Assembly: GCA_036345935.2 (NCBI GenBank)
Contig: JADWOT020000001.1
Location: 16,112,828 to 16,176,827, forward strand
Direction of reading: 5' to 3'
Length of the DNA: 64,000 bases
From: Taenia hydatigena
Taxonomy: Eukaryota; Platyhelminthes; Cestoda; Cyclophyllidea; Taeniidae
A model generated the notes under the pieces. The model was not told the DNA's origin. It saw only the letters and a list, made by a program, of their open reading frames with translations, and made no database searches. The translations under genes and the position numbers were made by a program. Of the stretch, positions 21,591-33,754 are shown in pieces. The first letter of the stretch is position 1. Each line of letters starts with the position of its first letter.

Positions 21591-23029
21591 CTCCGTTCTT
21601 TGCACGATTAATGTGTATTTTGGCATCTTTTTTGGCACTCGATAGCGCAGCTGCTCTTCAGCAATCCACCACTTACACCTTTGAATTCAGCCAATTCGCT
21701 TTATGTGGCAGATTGGCAAAGTTATTAATTTGCTAAAATTGGCATTTATCTAAACCTTCTTAATTGGAAATACAGAATTATGCATGGGAATTGCTAGCAT
21801 GGACAAGAGAATACGGATTAGTTCACGTGTGGCTTTGACCGGTTTGTCCCTGGTGTGCAGTGCAGCTAATGTCAAAATAACTATGTTTGCTTCTAAGGCA
21901 ACTTCCATTGAGCAGAATGTGCAACACATAGAGAAGAATTAGGCTAGGTTCAAATCACGATTCTAATCATTCCGGCTAAACTGTAAATTACACTCTTACT
22001 ATGGGCTGATTCGATTACTTAAAATTCAAGACATCTTCTACTCACTTACACCGGAGGCGGTCAGTAAAGTGTGGCAGGGCAGCTTTGACTCGTGATTTTC
22101 CGCCAATCTTTAAATGACGTGTTTTTAGCAGCATCGCGGGCACAGCCGCATTAGACTGCAACTCCAGAATGAAATATCGTTCTGTCCTAAGGCAAGGACA
22201 TACGACTTTGCAGAATTGCGGTTCTAACGAACGACACACGGCGTTACAATTTGTGCTGATCCGACGTATGAATGAAATGACAAATAGACAGCCGTGACAG
22301 ATTCACATATTTGACACATCTTTATTGCAGTGATTAATTAGGCAACAATTACGACCAGATCGACAGCTGCGCAAACAGATTATTTGCCAAAACTCTTTTG
22401 TTGTTATCGTTGTTGTAGTTATTCACTGGTAGAAGGCAGAATCTCGGCAGTTCCGCATTTGTCAGCCATCTTAGAATATTACGGAGATTTTCTTCACTTT
22501 GCTTCCTTCGCCTTATTTTTCCATACAGGACAACCCTTTGCCACTGTTTTAAAGAATGTAGTTTTGAGAAATAAAATTACGGTACTCGCATGGTTATATG
22601 CAGCTTATTGCCTCAGTTTTCATCAGCGCTGCCTTAATTTCTATAGGAAGGTATCTCATCCTCTCACCTTGTCACTGTAAAGAGTTCATTAATGCGCGCT
22701 AGCCGAAATCCCAAATATTCTGCTCCCTGACAAAATAGTTATCTCGAAGATTTGTCAATTCGGCTGGAGGGCCTATTCATCCTTACCTTAAATGGCTTTT
22801 GAGGATATTACAAATAGCTATGTGATGCCTACAAGCATCTTGACCATGGGACTGTAAGGCATGTAGTGGAGTTTCGCGCAGCTGCTGGTCACGTGAAAGA
22901 AAGTGAGGCACATGCGGAATGGTGAACTACTCGAGGTTAGCTTGAAGGTTTCCTAGACCGCCAGCACTGGCGACAACTTCAGTAATTACTACCACACATA
23001 ACTTCTAAACAATCGGGTACAGTAGAGTG

Positions 23030-23180
23030 CTAACCCCATATTTTGAGTTGATTTCGGTGTTCAATTGGCATTTGCACGGCTTTTGCATCTTTTGACGTAT
23101 CGAGATTTGTTGGGGGTATGGAGGCTGTTGATGAGTCGGAGACTTGGACTGCCTCTTGGCCGTGTTCCACGACTTGGCTT
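23030..23180 (-). pseudogene. Relic minus-strand frame 'RSQVVEHGQEAV'
   Basis: The frame LPTTRSQVVEHGQEAVQVSD parallels LPAMRSKVVEDDQEAVLISD at 33,050-33,165. The substitutions show no third-position bias, so coding is not proven. Possibly an exon of the same minus-strand relic gene as at 25.6 kb. Confidence 0.25.
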
Positions 23181-23694
23181 CGTGTGGTTGGTAGTCTCAA
23201 AACACCATCTGAGCGCACTCATTGAGGCCATTTTAGGTGCCTCAATGATGCTACCACGTGACACCTCTTCTCATTTGTGCAATCAAACCTATTACTAGAA
23301 AATAAGATGTAAATCACTGTTTTTAAACAGTTAACGCTAAGCAAAAAGCAGTGATGTTGGAGACAGTAGTAGACACTGGGATCAAGACGGGCTCGACAGT
23401 GTGAAACGGAGACTCATAAATGCACCTCATTTTATGTAGTGTACAATGCAGCCTCGTAGATTGCATTCGCATGTGCATGGACAACTGCAACAAGGACCGC
23501 AAAGTAAAGCATAAGGAGAAAAAGAAAGTGAGCCTAAAAGCTAGAAAGAAAAGAGAATTAGAATGAGGTAGAAAATGCTAATTAAAATATTATGTGGTTG
23601 TACTTGTAGACATGCACACATACTAGGATGAATGAGTGCATGCGAAAGTGACTGAAGGGAGGAATAAAAGCTATGGATAAATGGAAGGGACGTT

Positions 23695-23714
23695 GGGGGG
23701 GAGGGGGGAGGGGG
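23695..23714 (+). other. G-run cluster (possible G-quadruplex)
   Basis: Runs of 7, 6 and 5 G separated by single A, preceded by GGGA. The homologous place in the other duplicon copy (about 33,655) lacks it, so it arose after duplication or is a polymerase-slippage expansion. Confidence 0.5.
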
Positions 23715-23814
23715 CAGCTACGGTAGCATAGAAAAGGAGACACAAAATGGGATCTGATGGAGAAGTGAATGAGTGAATCCTAATCGTCATTTGAGTTTGG
23801 TCTTACAATTAATG

Positions 23815-23935
23815 CAACGATGGACGGATTTCTCAGCAGCTGTAGACAAAATAACCAATTGTCTGGCCGCTTTGTGATGCTGTGTCTGCCGAAAGCACTG
23901 CAATCGCTCAATTAGTGCCACTTGCGAATGTGCGA
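23815..23935 (+). pseudogene. Relic frame 'LQLMQRWTDFSAAVDKI', copy 1
   Basis: The plus frame LQLMQRWTDFSAAVDKITNC is kept at 33,755-33,880 (LQLIERWTDFSIVVNKITDC). It resembles the minus-strand T exon (LQLTDQNLTAFINSITGC at 28.7 kb), suggesting an inverted exon duplicate. Copy 1 has a TGA soon after. Confidence 0.35.
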
Positions 23936-24324
23936 AGACGGATACTGCTAAGATAGGATAGTTTGTCTGCAGTAAGGCTTCAAATCTCCAAGCACACTTT
24001 GCAGGATTTTAATAATTAAAAAAATTGCAGCCATAAATGCGCAAACGCGAACTAGCCTAAAGGAACTTGATTACGCTTTGAAGATCCAAATTTAAGTATT
24101 TGAATTACTAAGCAGAAGACTAACAATATTAAGATATAATGCATGCAGAAATAGGATCATAAAATGCACATTTATACTAAAGTTATGTATACATGCAACT
24201 TTTCCATTTGCGTTCATTGATGTGTACCAACTTTGCGGCTCACATTGTAGGACTTCGTGCAATTGGCGATGCATTTGCGAATACAAACTAAACAGCCGCC
24301 TTCCAAAAATACACTTCAACACGC

Positions 24325-24450
24325 TTGCACTCACTTTTTTCCTGATACGGCCGCTGGCATATCCATGAACACAGCATCCACCTCCATTACCAACGTCAAT
24401 GCCTCATCCTTTAATATTACCTTATTCAATACGGTAATATATACGCACAA
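24325..24450. repeat. Conserved exon-like block, copy 1 of 4
   Basis: A ~120-base block present also at 28,210-28,325, 34,240-34,365 and, inverted, 31,361-31,480. It is open on both strands: the plus frame reads MNTASTSITNVNASSFNITL, and the minus frame VILKDEALTLVMEVD then ends at a GTGAGT donor. Substitutions do not favour either frame, so I leave the strand open. Confidence 0.4.
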
Positions 24451-25559
24451 TGGTCTGCAATCAAGTCCGGTGCGAGGGGCTGTAATATAATGGGATAGAC
24501 TTGACTGTACGAACTAGCACAAATATGCGGAGAGGAGTGTTGAAGAATAGAGAGTAGCAGGGCAGACTGAAGTAAGGTGCAGCTGATTGAAACGTAACAA
24601 AGTGAGTCAGCGATCCCGAGCGTTCCACTTCTGTCACCAAAGGGTGTGTACTAACCCGGTGGGGTACTATACCCACGGACTTGTGCGCAGGGCTATCGCT
24701 GACGTTCACTTTCTTCTACTAATCACCATTCAACTGACAACTTTCCTTGCGAACTGCATACTCTGTTGATTCTCTTTTCTTTTTACTGTCTTAGCCACTG
24801 CCCAAACTCACAAAGCACTTCAGCTTTTTTGACATTTGTCTGGTGTTGCCCTAAAATTCAATACCTAAATCACTTCTCTTTTACTTATCGTGCCTAATTC
24901 ATAAGTCCTTCCGTTTTATCCAAAAATGCCGTTTTTCTTTTCTGTCAGAAATGTTTGAGGAATTTTAGCACTACATGCAACATCCAGTCCAAAATCAGGC
25001 ATTGTTTGATCATGAGCAGTGAGTCCTTATTCTCAAAATAGTAAAGCTGTGCCAATAAGGGCCAGCTAACGTTTTGAGTCAAACACCCTTCTCTCGATGA
25101 TGATGTTCAACACAGTACCACACTTTGTTGGGAAATTGGTCGAACATGCACCGTCTAAAATACCTTTGATGCTACTAGAACACTTTCCTTATTTCAAAAT
25201 TCGTCATTAAGAAAGCAAGTGGTTTCATAATACGCCCGTAACCTTTGAGTGGCTTCTGGTCTCATTTGTTGCTGCAGTTCATGAAATGCCAATTTGGAGT
25301 AGGCAGTTCTTACGCCCATCTGCTTTAACGTCCCCTACCTCTATGCCCTGCTGAATTGTATAGCAATCTATCTGTAGAAGAATAGTGCAGCTTTAACAAC
25401 GCTAGATTTGCGTCAAAGTAAAGGCACCACTTGCAAACAAAAAGTGGTCGAACTAATCACTGCTCTGCTAGGAAGTCTACATGGTCAACACGGAGGATGG
25501 AAACACGCCTTTGCCGCGTCAAGGCAAACTTTTTTTAGAAACAAAGATAAAACTAGATG

Positions 25560-25875
25560 TCACTTATCTAATGCTGGTACCATTGAGTTGGGAAAGCATT
25601 CGGCTGTGAGAGAGGCAACCAGCGATTCTGTCAACAAAAGTTGAGATTTTGTTCGGTCAAATGTAATATATTGATAAGGCGAGTTCAATTCTCCTTTTTG
25701 CTGTGGATCTGAAAACAGACATAATAAGCGGCCTTTAATTTTCAACGTGTCATTCAGATAAATGCGCAGAGTTTAAAATAGAAACAAATTATTGCTATAA
25801 TTTGTGGAGTTAACTTTCCACTTAACGGCTGTTGCTACGATATTGGAGGCAGAAGAGAAAGAGGCAGCTGCTTCG
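25560..25875 (-). pseudogene. Minus-strand relic gene T, copy 1
   Basis: Minus-strand frames parallel those at 35,337-35,687: SASNIVATAVKWK and then IYLND (copy 2: AASNIVDTTIYWK, IYLNE), followed in another frame by ISTFVDRIAGCLSHSRM (other copies LTTFTDSIAGCLSHTE and LTAFINSITGCLSHTK). A stop splits the first block and a frameshift precedes the second. The CLSHT block shows mostly third-position changes between copies 2 and 3, as expected for a once-coding exon. No protein family recognised. Confidence 0.45.
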
Positions 25876-26588
25876 TCCCGAATAGCATGCAAATGCTTTT
25901 ACTTTTACGACGGAAGGACAAATGTTCCATTCCCAAAGCTCTGCTTGAACAGGTGCATATTAGCAAATCACAACTTATGTACTTACTTACTGCATCAAAA
26001 TACGTCAGAAAATGTTCTATTCCCAAAACTCTGCTGTAACAAGTCTATAACAGCAAATCACAACTTATGCACTTACTCCATCAAAATCCATAAGAATACT
26101 CCCAACTTCAGAGCAAACTGAACTAGTTGCAGTGCATGGCATTTAAATGCGTGATTCGCTTCAAAGTGGCACTATAGCCAATGATGTTATTCAAAGTGAC
26201 GGAAGAAGACGAAACAATCAGAGATTACAAGTAACGATTTAACTACGAGCAGTTTGTCTCCTGTTTGCATCGAAGTGGGCTGCATTTACTCATCAACATT
26301 CGCTTCGTTGAGGAGCCGCACACACGTGGTAAAAATGCTACTCTTTCAGAGTAGACTTAGCTAATTTGGTCAAATTACTTGCGCCATGAACCCAAGACCA
26401 ATTAACAGTTCCACTTTGAAAGAAGTTGGCTGAGATAATCAGAGAACACAATGTCAGGAACCTTAAGGAAGGGCGCTTGTGACACGAGTGATGCAGTCAC
26501 TGGTTCGCAACTGCATCAGACGGTGAGTGGTAATAATTGCAGGAGTTAGGCAGATGGATTCCGTATGCTGACCATGAAATAACGAACG

Positions 26589-26942
26589 ATGAATAAAAAG
26601 CGGCACAATTCATTAGTTTGTTCTGCGACTCTTTTACGTTATTTGCTAGCAGAAGTGCTTGCAGCATAAATTAGCTTTCACAATCATATCGCTCATTACG
26701 TCACCGACACCGATATACTTGTTGCTTATGCGATATGCACCCAAAAGCGATAGTGCACTTCATCTCCATTTGCTCATGCCTGCCTGGATTTCAAAGCGCT
26801 GCCAACAGAAACAACTGAGAATTCCTTGTTGAAATCAACACGAACGCACACGAGACTAATCTGCACGATGTAGCCGGTGAGTAAATGTGCGCATCTTCTC
26901 TGTTTTGGCGTTAATCCTCTGCATTTGGCTAGTCAAAATGAG
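26589..26942 (+). pseudogene. Secreted Ig-like protein relic, copy 1
   Basis: An ATG opens a signal-peptide-like stretch, LVCSATLLRYLLAEVLAA, then a stop (TAA). About 230 bases on, a frame EFLVEINTNAHETNLHDVAG matches the end of an I-set immunoglobulin domain, but the Tyr of the G-E-Y-x-C motif is a TAA here. The exon ends in a GTGAGT donor at 26,943. Compare the better kept copy at 36,258-36,612. Signal and Ig parts lie in different frames, through an indel or an unseen intron. Confidence 0.5.
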
Positions 26943-27269
26943 GTGAGTTCCAACAAATCAATAGCAGTCTAAGCTATCTATTTCCTTGGTATGTAAATTT
27001 TTATAAGGAACTGAGCAATCAGTGGGGGAATCGCAACAATTATTTGACAGAGTTATTCACGTAATATGACGTGATTTTAAAGCGAGAGTAGTGATTGTTT
27101 CATAAGATTCATTCCATGAGTGTAAGTTCAACACAGTCCAATGAATTTATGGCTACCACAACATTTTAGTAATCTTGATCATTTGGACAAAAATTCCATT
27201 TATTTACCACCATATTTAGGTGTGTGACACCCAGATGATGAAATTATGGAAAGGAAGTACAAACTGATG

Positions 27270-27375
27270 CTCAATCGGTTTTCGAACATTTCGGTTTCTG
27301 TCTTGGACTCTTCCTCCTCCTCTTGCTGTGCCTCTAACTCATGCACCGATCAGCATCGTGTTGACAGTTGTTTGT
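27270..27375. other. Low-complexity (TCC)n / Glu-Ser block, copy 1
   Basis: CTTCCTCCTCCTCTTGC encodes Ser-rich sequence on the plus strand or HELEAQQEEEEESKTE on the minus strand. It is kept at 36,925-37,020 (HELEADGEEEEESEVE). It could be a minus-strand acidic exon; the low complexity makes this weak. Confidence 0.3.
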
Positions 27376-28139
27376 CCAAATAATCGCTGCAATTTTGACA
27401 GCCATTCAATCTGAATTCGATGCAACATCCACGTAGGCTAACAAATCGGCTATGGATGAAGTGTGGGGGAGAACGAAAAGTTTTACGAATGGTTTGTAAT
27501 TATAAGTTGTCAACCATGGCGTTAATTGTCCAAAGGACTGCTTGAGTTGCCATGTCTCACTAGCTGCCACTGACACCCGATGCGACCTCTTGAGGCCGTC
27601 GTATCAGCGTCAAAGTAATGGTCACTTCTCTTGTAGACATAAGCAATCATTGACCCTGTACCAGGACTCTTTGATTACTCTAGCTGATACTTTTCGAAGA
27701 GTGGGCAAGTATAAGATAGTTTACGTTGGTTTGGTGGGGCAAATTACTTTTGTAGTTAAAATGAACTCTTAGCTTTCCACTAAGCAATATTGTTATGATG
27801 TGAGAGTGACGCGATTGTAGCAGTATAGTCTCATAGAAATGCAGTGGTTGTGGGCAAGGAGATGTGCTTGTAACAGTCTGATAAAGGATGGTCTTACTGG
27901 CACAGGCTGGATTACTCTTGAGCTCCTAAGTAGAGTAACTGAAGAGAGACCGTCAAATAGGGAATCTGGGTGCTCTGGGTGGACAATTTACGAACTTCCA
28001 CACTTGCAGAATATAGCAAGCGGATACTGTTATCGTATTCCATATCATTCCGCACGGTAATCATAGCGGGACGACCTTCAAGTTTGCTTGTTTCACTTCC
28101 TTGTGTCACAAAAGAATTATTTGTTCTCTTCTAAAAGAT

Positions 28140-28860
28140 TGAAAGAAGCATTTGTGAATGCAAACTATGCTAATGCACTCCAAGAAACACACTTCTACGC
28201 ACTTACGCTCAATTATTTTTGGAGTGATCGTCGATCGCACCATGGACGAAGTATTCATTTCCACCATCGACGTCACTGTCCCCTCCTTTGGTATTACCCT
28301 ATTCAATGGAGTGGTATGTACTGAAACGATCAGCAATCAAGTACAGTGCAAAAGGATGTAGTCTGATGGGATAGAAACTGACCTCACGAAACGGCACAAA
28401 TGTGTCGCAAACGGCGTAAGCGGTTTGTAAGGACAGTTTTTGGTCTCATTTTTGTGCTGCAGCGTCTAAAATGCCAATCAGTTATCAAACGTTGCCGCGT
28501 CCTTCTATTTTACCGTCAGCTGCCTCCATGCCTTACTGTACCCTGAATCAGGTCTGACAATGTTTAATATACGTCGGGATGGAAACATCACCTGTGGAAA
28601 AAGTAGCTACTCAATCTAAACGGGAAAAAGAAATACGTCATTGCTGTGCAAATGCGAAGCATATTCTGCAAACAAAGATCTAGCCAAACGTTGCTGACCA
28701 TGCATTAGTGCCGCTGGATTGAGACAAATTTTAGTGTGAGAAAGGCAACCAGTAATGCTGTTAATAAATGCAGTAAGATTTTGATCTGTCAGCTGCAACA
28801 TTGTCGTAAGGTTGGTCCAACCAACTTTTTGCTCTGATTTCGAAAGCATACTAGGTCACC
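28140..28860 (+). repeat. Duplicon 2, third copy with internal deletion
   Basis: It aligns with 24,255-24,510 then directly with 25,240-25,740, so about 730 bases of the other copies are missing. It includes the exon-like block (28,210-28,325) and the minus-strand T exon (28,616-28,849). Confidence 0.75.
28616..28849 (-). pseudogene. Minus-strand relic gene T, copy 3
   Basis: An uninterrupted 77-codon minus frame, with LTTMLQLTDQNLTAFINSI then TGCLSHTKICLNPAALM. It is the only copy that reads through the T exon without a frameshift and thus gives the likely ancestral frame. No family recognised; no membrane segment. Confidence 0.45.
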
Positions 28861-28907
28861 GGTGCGTGCACTGCTTAGATTAGCGCCATCACTAGCGTTC
28901 ATTCAGA

Positions 28908-29318
28908 GAAGGAGCGAAAATCGCAGCCTTGTGTAGACAAATGCAACAAAATGGCCTAAGGAAAAACGAAAATCGCAGTCCCTTGCATAACAATACAATA
29001 AAAATTCCCATAGAAGGAGCGAAAAGCGCAGTCTCGTCTAGACAAATACAATAAAATTGCCCACAGAAGGAACGAAAATCGCAGTCTCGTGCAGACCAAT
29101 GCAACGAAATAGCTTAAAGAAAAACGAAAATCACAGTCTCTTGCATAACAGTACAACGAAATTGCCGAGAGAAAGAGCGAAAAGCGCAGTCTCGTGTAGA
29201 CAGGCACTACAAAATTGACTACAGGAGGAGGAAAAACCGCAGTCTCACGTAGACGAATGCACCAAAATTGCTCACAGAAGGAACAAAAATCGCAATCGCG
29301 TGTGGACAAATACAAAAT
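28908..29318. repeat. 53-bp minisatellite with a three-unit higher-order period
   Basis: Eight units start near 28,908, 28,958, 29,013, 29,066, 29,118, 29,171, 29,224 and 29,277. Consensus core: GAAGGAGCGAAAATCGCAGT followed by CTCGTGTAGACAAAT. Units 1 and 4, 2 and 5, and 3 and 6 pair off: only units 2 and 5 carry TTGCATAACA and units 3 and 6 carry AAAAGCGCAG. The ~159-base triplet was therefore itself duplicated. Open minus-strand frames across it are a by-product of 159 being divisible by 3. Confidence 0.93.
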
Positions 29319-29319
29319 A

Positions 29320-30950
29320 GTCCGCTGTCACGGATAATACTACAGGAACGTCTAGAATCAATTTACTGGCAAACACCTCACATGATTAGTCATCCGTCAT
29401 TATATCTGGCTTCAAGATGCACTGAGTGGATCGCTGGATTGAACGACTCATAATGTGGCGGAAGTTGAATTGGGGAAATCGTGCTTGAGAATACCGCATC
29501 CATGTCAAATTTAGCATGATCACATGCACGGATGTCAGACAAACTTAGATGTGTCGTATTATGCTGGGTTTAGCATTTAGTTTGGGTCTGAAGATAGGGT
29601 TGAGTTTCCATTGTTACACCTAGGCGCTTATGCTTTGAAAAAAAATAAATGAATATGTTCTTGAGAGGTCTAATTAAAGGTAGGAATTGTGAATAAACTA
29701 CTTCTTCACAGCCAGCACCAATGTTCAGATTGGTGTAAATCACTGCTACTAGTGACTTCGGATATCTCTGTAGTAATGCCAGTAGGTTTGCCCACAGCCT
29801 TGATAGGTGTGAGCAGACTCCAAACGCGTTGGTAAGGTTGCATAATAGGCCTACCAGAGTGCACTCTTTAACTTAACAAAAAATACCTTTGACGTGTCTG
29901 ATGCAAAGTGGCCGCTTCATTTCCTTTGCTTCTCCCATAAGATTTGTCAACTAAGTGCGTGCATTAAAGTGCAGCACCAGCGTGGTAATCAGCTACCTAT
30001 TACTAGGTGTACAAACTTTGTGAGATCTTGTATGCTAGCTGCAGTAAAAAAGAAGGGAGGTGAGAGAGCATGCGATTAGTAAGGAAAGTTGCGAGTTGAA
30101 TGGTAAATAACAAGAAAGTTTAATGTTCCATCAAGATTATGCTACGCCGGTCTAGGTTATTGCGCAAGTACGTCCAGAAGGCTTAGGATCGCTGAAATAC
30201 TTAGTTGCATTTCGACCACCCGCACTTCATCTCAATCCTTTTTGTAGCTCTTTCTGCTTCTATACTTCTCCACAAAGTTGCGCCATTTCGTACAGTTGAT
30301 TCCAACCTCATCACCTCCATTTCCTCGCAATGCATTTGACGCAGATTACTGTACGCACATATTACTATACTGAACAAGACAATGCTAACACTATCATGCA
30401 CACACAGACAAAGCGTGCATGACAACTTCAGTCTCAAAGCATTCAGCGAAGGCGCATCTGTCATTTGTCTGCTACTATAGCTGACTGGAAGTATCCTGCA
30501 TAATGATGCGGAGCGATTGTTGCATAAACGCGCACGAGTTGGGTACATCTGTTTCCCGACGCCTACTGCCGTGCAATTTTAAACGTGTGTGTATGCCATT
30601 TGGGAAGCTGCACGAGAAATCGACCAGTTCAAATGAGGTTGCATAAGTTTGTTACACTGTTACATCGTCCTTTGTGTCATCGCATGCGCATGAATGACAA
30701 GGACTTGATTCCTAATATCCACTTTTCTCCCTCAGTAATTACATCTACTTGACGAGCTGTTGAGCAGCTTTAATTGCATGTGACACAAAAGCGTGCTTTA
30801 GTTATGCTTTTTAAAATAGATATGCCTAAGAAATAACTAGTAGACTTTGTTGGGCAATTGTACAACTACCAAGGGGCAAAATATTCTATTATCAACTGCC
30901 TTTGATGCGAAAACCATAATAAATGAATTCGGTGAACCTCCCCCTTTCCA
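29320..30950. other. Stretch without recognised genes
   Basis: A minus frame of 115 codons at 30,201-30,548 is the longest. It has a hydrophobic middle (SIVLFSIVICAY) but no recognisable domain and no copy elsewhere in the window. Otherwise AT-rich DNA. Confidence 0.45.
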
Positions 30951-31260
30951 CACACTCAAGGCTTTCCATCTCTGCCTTTCGTACGACTAGTGTGACCCTT
31001 GACGTCTTAGTTTTCCCCAGCAATCTACGTCCTGTCTTTACGATTCCTTCCTTTTCGCACTATTTGATAGATTTATAAATTTATTGATTTGCTGAAATTG
31101 ACTCTGACCTAACTTTCTTTTTAGTTAATCAAACCGATGCGTAAGAAACGCTAGCGAGTAGATTGCTTTATGTATGGCTTCAACTAGTTTGTCCCTGGTG
31201 TACAGTGGAGCTGTTTTCGGAATAACTTTGGATACATATCCACTTCAATTGAGCAGATTG

Positions 31261-31360
31261 NNNNNNNNNNNNNNNNNNNNNNNNNNNNNNNNNNNNNNNN
31301 NNNNNNNNNNNNNNNNNNNNNNNNNNNNNNNNNNNNNNNNNNNNNNNNNNNNNNNNNNNN
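31261..31360. other. Assembly gap of 100 N
   Basis: Exactly 100 unknown bases, the usual placeholder for a gap of unknown length. It falls where duplicon 2 copy 2 switches to an inverted fragment. Confidence 0.99.
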
Positions 31361-31490
31361 GTAACATTAAGGGAGGAGGCAGTGACATCGGTGGTAAAAG
31401 GGAACGCCCTGTTCATGCTGCATCCGGAGGCCTCATCAGAAGGCAAATGAGTGCAAGCGCAAAAGCATCGCGCCAATAAACTACATATAT
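31361..31490 (-). repeat. Inverted scrap of duplicon 2 beside the gap
   Basis: The reverse complement matches 34,220-34,340 closely (GATGCTTTTGCGCT, CTTCTGATGAGGC, GGATGCAGCATGAACAG), closer than the copies at 24.4 or 28.2 kb do. Confidence 0.85.
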
Positions 31491-32500
31491 CCATTGAGCA
31501 GCGCAATTTTTTTCGAAATTGTCTTTTGTGAATCATTAGCAAAGGGATGTTGTGTGAAATAGGATAAGGCGGAGGAAGAAGAGTGAAAAAAAAGGCTTGC
31601 AATTGTCTAAACTGACTAACGAATGCAAAACTACTAAGATTCTGTCTTCTGTCGGTGAATAATCACTACGTCGAAAATGATGTCGCATGTTGCCCCTTAC
31701 TTGCATTCATTTTGTCCAACGAAGTCACTAAAAATCGCGCGAACGCAATCTAATGGCGATACATACGATTCTCCTGATACCTTCAAATGACAGCTTTGGA
31801 ATGGCTGAATCCCACAGTTTCTGCAGCTAAGTGAAACGAAATTTCTCCTATTATGATGAACAGCGCTAAAGAGATTCTATTTCTTTTATTTTGGTTGGGA
31901 ACCAATACTGATCCAGCATCTGGTAAGTGATATCCGACAGTTATTCCAAAGTAGTTATAGTGATGTCCAGTGAGGCAGTCTAAATGGGTTCAGGAGTCAA
32001 ATGGGATGCAAGTTGTTAGTTCCATATTCTGCTGGCATAAAATAACTACAACAAATAATGGATTTGAATTTAATGCAGAGGATTCAAGGGCACTTCCAGT
32101 AAGGTCGTGACACCCCTTATCTCCATAGTAGGCGATACCTAAACATGCACCCAATGCTTGCAAAAGTACACTCAAGGAGAAAGCTCAAATGATATACTTT
32201 TTGATGCCCTACCCATTTCTCACCATGTTCCACGTAAAAAAGAAGTGTAAGAAGATATTTGTAAACCATTAGTACTCAAAGATCCCAACAGCTACAACTC
32301 AACGGGGAAATTATTTTTATCGCCATAAAGCAATAAGCTGATGATCCTTCCCGCAGCTTACAAAAGATATAAGGAATGATGGAACATGGAACTGCAATCG
32401 GCGCATTAGCATGAACAAAGGCATGGGATGCGTATAGTGATCCAAGAGGCGTAAGACCCGACCCCAAAATTGTTTTTGGACACTAAAGGGCCCAGTTGGG
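31490..32500. other. Stretch without recognised genes
   Basis: No match to duplicon 2 or other parts of the window was seen. Minus frames at 31,990-32,175 and 32,276-32,541 show no motif. Confidence 0.4.
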
Positions 32501-33754
32501 CTTTTATCAATAGATGTATGCAGTTTATTGACGCGATGCATTAAATTCCACAGGAAGGTATCTTATTCCTTTACTACGCCAACTGGAATGAGGAGCACGT
32601 TTAGGTTTAAGTAGTCACTCTAAAGTATCCCTGAAAGAGTTGATTGATGCGTGCTAATCGCACTCGCCAACATAATGCCTCCTGCTAGAATGGTCATTAC
32701 GAAGACTTGTCATTTCAGCAAGAGGACTTATTCATTTTTACTCTAAATGACTTTGAAGCTATTATATCTTCTACATGATGTAGAGCAGGTGCTCTACAAT
32801 TTGCCTATGAGCATCTGGAGAATAGGACTTTGACACATATAGTGAAGCTTCATACAGCTGCTATTTATGTGAGCGAAAATGAAGCAAATACACAACAGTG
32901 AACCTTTTGAGGTCATCTTGAAGATCACCTTGACCGTCAGCATCAAGAAGATCTCCAATAACTACTACCGCAAATGAGTTCTCAGGAATCGGAGAAAGTG
33001 GAGTGCTAATCACATAGCTTCTAGTATTCAACTAGTGTCCATACCGTTTTTTCCAACTTTTGTAGCGAAAAGATTTTTTAAGAGTTCGGGCGCTACTGAT
33101 GGGTCAGAGATTAGGACTGCCTCTTGGTCGTCTTCCACGACTTTGCTTCGCATGGCAGGTAATCCAAACACATAACCATGACTCACTCATTTAGGCCATT
33201 TCAGGTGCCTCAATGATGGCACCACGTAACCTCTCCTCTCATTTGTGTGCAGTCAAAAGTATCGCCTAGAATAAGGTGCAAATTTAAAAAAGGATGTAAT
33301 GTTAAAATAGAAGCAGTTACGTCCAACGCAGTAGTGGATATTGAGGTCAGAGTGGGGTTGACAGTGTAAACCGAAGTCCGATTAGTCCAACTCTACGAAT
33401 GTTGTGTGAAATGCGGCCTCGTTGATTGCAGTTGCAGTACATGGGCAGTTGCAACTAGCATTTCAAAGTAAAGTATAGAGGTAAAAAGAGAGAGATAAGT
33501 CCTACAAGAATGAGAACAAGTAGGGATAGGGGGAAGGTATAAGACATTAACTAAAATACTATGTGGCTGGATTTGTGGAAATGCGCACATACAAGAACGG
33601 TTAAGTGCATGCGAAAGTTAATGAAGGGAGGAATGAAGCTGTGGATAAATCAAAGGGACATTGTGCAAAGCAGCTAAGAGAGTATGGAAAAGGAGGTGCA
33701 AATGGAATTCAATGGAGAAGTAACCGAGCAAAATCCAATCGTCAGTTGGGCACG

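Larger units (their letters stand above)
21590..27965 (+). repeat. Segmental duplicon 2, copy 1
   Basis: Colinear with about 30,950-37,490 at very roughly 75-85% identity. Anchors include TTTGTCCCTGGTGT near 21,843 and 31,190, GGAAGGTATCT near 22,646 and 32,553, the Ig-like exon at 26.6 and 36.3 kb, and CATGTCTC(A/G)CTAGCTGCCACTGACAC near 27,551 and 37,225. The insert between 21,910 and 22,590 has no visible equivalent because the other copy has a gap and a rearrangement there. Confidence 0.85.

Noticed and set aside
22780..23000. EF-hand-like minus frame (DADGQGDLQDDLKRF at 32.9 kb)
   Set aside because: The copy at 22.9 kb has a stop and the substitutions fall equally on all three codon positions; the calcium-loop pattern is incomplete.
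28892..29315. Cys-rich minus-strand frames of 70 and 119 codons with a repeated RDCDF motif
   Set aside because: They coincide exactly with the 53-base minisatellite; the open frame is explained by the 159-base higher-order period.
30201..30548. 115-codon minus frame with a hydrophobic stretch
   Set aside because: No start context, domain, or second copy; the frame length is not exceptional over this much DNA.
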